DNA from: SAR202 cluster bacterium | GTDB lineage: Bacteria > Chloroflexota > Dehalococcoidia > SAR202 > CAJWER01 | Length of the DNA: 6,169 nucleotides | Direction: 5' to 3' | Assembly: GCA_030740335.1 (NCBI GenBank) | Contig: JASLXL010000151.1 | Coordinates: 1-6,169 of the forward strand | Shown: positions 4,842 through 6,169 of the stretch, piece after piece | Layout: each line of letters opens with the position of its first letter | Position numbering within the stretch: position 1 is the stretch's first letter | The notes under the pieces: generated by a model | Databases searched by the model: none | Told to the model about the DNA's origin: nothing | Seen by the model: the letters and a program-made list of their open reading frames with translations, nothing else | Translations under genes and position numbers: made by a program

Positions 4842-5945
4842 CTAGCTCGCCACACCCACCGTCTCCCGCTTCACCAGGTCCCAGTCGATCTCGTAACCCA
4901 GCCCCGGCTCCTCCGGCGCGTGGACGTAACCATCCTCGACCGGGATATCCTCCACCAGGCCGAACTTGTTGGCGCTGTGGGGCAGCAGCACCTCGAAGAA
5001 CTCGCAGTTGTTGATAGCCATGGTGACGTGGAGGTTGGCCACGTTGTTAAGCGAGTTGCCCCCGTGATGGATCTCGCAGTTCATGCCGAACGCCTCGGCC
5101 AGGTGGGCGATCTTGACCAGCCCGGTGATGCCGCCCTTGATAGCCACGTCGCCTCGCAGCATGTCCGTGGCCTCCCGGGTCACCCACTCGGCCAGTCCGT
5201 ACAGGCCGCCGGGCGTGTACTCCGTTGCCAGCAGCGGTATGTCCAGCTTCTGCCGTAGCTTCACACAACCGTAGATGTCGTCCTCGGCCAGGGGATCCTC
5301 GTACCAGTAGTAGCCCAGCTCCTCGATGGAGCGGCCCACCCGGAGCGCCTCCTCGTAGCGATAGGCCCACATCGAGTCCAACATCAGCGTATAGGAGTCG
5401 CCGACGGCCTCCCGGACTGCCCGGCTGATCTCGATGTCCTCGCCGGCCACCATGTGGGGATGGATCTTGTATGCGGGCCAGCCGTCGGAGCGGAAGCTGA
5501 GGGCCTCCTCGGCGTACTCCTCCGGGGTGGGCAGCAGCGCAGAGCTGGCGTAGGCTGGAGCCCGGTCCCTGCACGTGCCCAGCAGCCGGTGGACCGGCAG
5601 CCCGGCCACCTTGCCCGCCAGGTCCCAGAGCGCCACGTCCACGGCTCCAATGGCCCTGACGTGCACCAGCCGGTTCTGCGCCCACATCTCCGTCCACAGG
5701 GCGCCGATGTCCAGCGGGTTCCGGCCCATCACGATGGGTTTGAGGAAACGGATCATAGGCCCGACGAAATCGGCGGCTCCCTGCCGGTAGTTGCCCACGA
5801 ACGAGTGGCCTTCCACGCCCTCGTCGGTGCGGACGGTCACCACGCCCAGCTGGCTCTCCCAGCTTGACGCCTCGGTATAGCCGGGGTGTCTGGCCTTCGG
5901 GATCTCCCAGCGGACCAGGGTCACCGAAAGGTCTGTGATCTTCAT
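4842..5945 (-). CDS. Mandelate racemase/muconate lactonizing enzyme family protein (enolase superfamily)
   Basis: A 367-residue cytoplasmic enzyme of normal family length, with an N-terminal capping domain (about 1-125) and a TIM-barrel domain. The Mg2+ ligands read as D190 (LMLDSMW), E216 (WYEDP) and E242 (ATEYT), with the same 26-residue spacings as in mandelate racemase. D266 (RGDVAIKGGITG) and H293 (CEIHHGGNSLNN) fit the Asp-His dyad, and E318 (EFFE) the later acidic residue. These enzymes abstract the proton alpha to a carboxylate; most in this subgroup are sugar-acid dehydratases or racemases. The second-strand K-x-K appears as K160-I-H162, so the reaction cannot be named. ATG 5945 is chosen because GAGGAGGG (5953-5960) lies seven bases upstream and family homology begins there; an ATG at 6005 is in frame but weaker. 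The gene appears monocistronic in this window. Confidence 0.93.
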   Translation of the reverse strand: MKITDLSVTLVRWEIPKARHPGYTEASSWESQLGVVTVRTDEGVEGHSFVGNYRQGAADFVGPMIRFLKPIVMGRNPLDIGALWTEMWAQNRLVHVRAIGAVDVALWDLAGKVAGLPVHRLLGTCRDRAPAYASSALLPTPEEYAEEALSFRSDGWPAYKIHPHMVAGEDIEISRAVREAVGDSYTLMLDSMWAYRYEEALRVGRSIEELGYYWYEDPLAEDDIYGCVKLRQKLDIPLLATEYTPGGLYGLAEWVTREATDMLRGDVAIKGGITGLVKIAHLAEAFGMNCEIHHGGNSLNNVANLHVTMAINNCEFFEVLLPHSANKFGLVEDIPVEDGYVHAPEEPGLGYEIDWDLVKRETVGVAS

Positions 5946-5985
5946 GCTTGAGCCCTCCTCTGGTGTACGAATGTCGGCAGATTCT

Positions 5986-5997
5986 CGGGCCGGCCCG
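5986..5997. promoter_or_regulatory. 12-bp palindrome in the leader of the enolase superfamily gene
   Basis: CGGGCCGGCCCG is perfectly self-complementary. It lies between the candidate -10 (6022-6027) and the ribosome binding site (5953-5960) of the minus-strand gene, where a regulator could bind. GC-rich palindromes also arise by chance in DNA of this composition. Confidence 0.2.
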
Positions 5998-6021
5998 CGG
6001 CCCAACGCCAGGTATGAGGCT

Positions 6022-6030
6022 ATTCTACCA
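6022..6030 (-). promoter_or_regulatory. Candidate extended -10 promoter for the enolase superfamily gene
   Basis: On the minus strand TGGTAGAAT combines TGn with TAGAAT (five of six matches to TATAAT). Transcription would start near 6015, leaving a leader of about 70 bases before ATG 5945. The sequence 17 bp upstream (TCCTCG) is a poor -35, so this would be an extended -10 promoter. Confidence 0.35.
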
Positions 6031-6076
6031 TCGAGTCTTCAGACCGAGGATGGCTGACGGCCGGAGGTCGGGTAGA

Positions 6077-6169
6077 GTGGGGGAAACCAGGGCAATGGCG
6101 CGGCGAGTAGTACAGGAAAAACTAGTCGCCGTCGGCGGCGCCCGCTATCGGCAGGGGTTCCTCGATGGC
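6077..6169 (+). CDS. Possible start of a plus-strand gene, cut by the window edge
   Basis: GGAGGT (6063-6068) lies eight bases before GTG 6077, which opens a frame that runs to the window edge without a stop. Reading from the later ATG at 6095 gives MARRVVQEKLVAVGGARYRQ and then GFLDG. Earlier in-frame ATGs occur at 6014 and 6050. I recognise no family in so short a piece. It would be divergent from the enolase superfamily gene. A minus-strand frame overlaps it and is equally open, so only one is likely real. Confidence 0.35.
   Translation, partial: MGETRAMARRVVQEKLVAVGGARYRQGFLDG
6122..6169 (-). CDS. Possible 3' end of a minus-strand gene, cut by the window edge
   Basis: Entering from the right edge, the minus strand reads AIEEPLPIAGAADGD and then TAG (6122-6124). 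An acidic, Ala/Pro-rich tail like this is a plausible C-terminus, with G or C in nearly all third codon positions. A short GC-rich stem within it (CGCCG with CGGCG on the plus strand, 6127-6140) is followed on the minus strand by the TAG and then five T bases, resembling an intrinsic terminator. It competes with the plus-strand start candidate at 6077. Confidence 0.3.
   Translation of the reverse strand, partial: AIEEPLPIAGAADGD

Noticed and set aside
4707..5258. Plus-strand open frame beginning in the tandem repeat and running across the enolase superfamily gene
   Set aside because: Beyond about position 4840 it is antisense to a gene with intact catalytic motifs, and it shows no domain of its own. 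Only the first ~30 residues lie outside that gene.
5047..5697. Second minus-strand frame inside the enolase superfamily gene
   Set aside because: Arg/Gly/Ala-rich translation of a GC-rich gene in the wrong frame; the correct frame has the metal-binding residues.

Overview
The window looks like ordinary chromosome from a fairly GC-rich, probably uncultivated bacterium. The best guess is a Chloroflexota member of the Dehalococcoidia/SAR202 kind. That guess rests on the gene mix: a compact QueG/reductive-dehalogenase-like Fe-S protein, a mandelate-racemase-type enolase superfamily enzyme (a family known to be expanded in SAR202), and G-rich intergenic hairpins. No rRNA or single-copy marker is present, so the taxonomy is inference. 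I see no tRNA, rRNA, CRISPR array or recognisable transposase.

Left part, plus strand. Positions 1-335 hold no convincing gene but carry three perfect hairpins and an extended -10 candidate. A QueG-like double [4Fe-4S] protein follows (336-1283), then a DUF1330 protein (1425-1721). A 300-bp spacer holds an imperfect hairpin and a doubtful antisense reading frame. After it comes a MATE-type multidrug/organic-cation exporter (2022-3401).

Middle part, minus strand. Convergent to the exporter is a DUF488 gene (3351-3882) that is split by a one-base shift in a run of seven G. Upstream of it lies a lipoprotein gene (4002-4517). The lipoprotein resembles the N-terminal part of a family of trypsin-like proteins but stops before any protease core; its DNA is visibly more AT-rich than the neighbours. 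The 324-bp gap at 4518-4841 contains a perfect 10-bp inverted repeat lying inside a promoter-like -35/-10 pair, a possible 48-codon small gene, three tandem copies of a 10-bp repeat and another hairpin.

Right part. An intact enolase superfamily enzyme lies on the minus strand (4842-5945) with a strong ribosome binding site. The last ~120 bp may hold the start of a plus-strand gene or the end of a minus-strand gene; both frames are open and I cannot decide between them.

The genes do not form an obvious pathway or defence system. They read as independent accessory functions: redox/Fe-S chemistry, drug export, sugar-acid or related carboxylate catabolism, and a surface lipoprotein. The best second-look items are the DUF488 frameshift, the truncated lipoprotein, the operator-like element before the small ORF, and the K-x-H active-site change in the enolase superfamily enzyme. 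I did not find a clear undescribed system.
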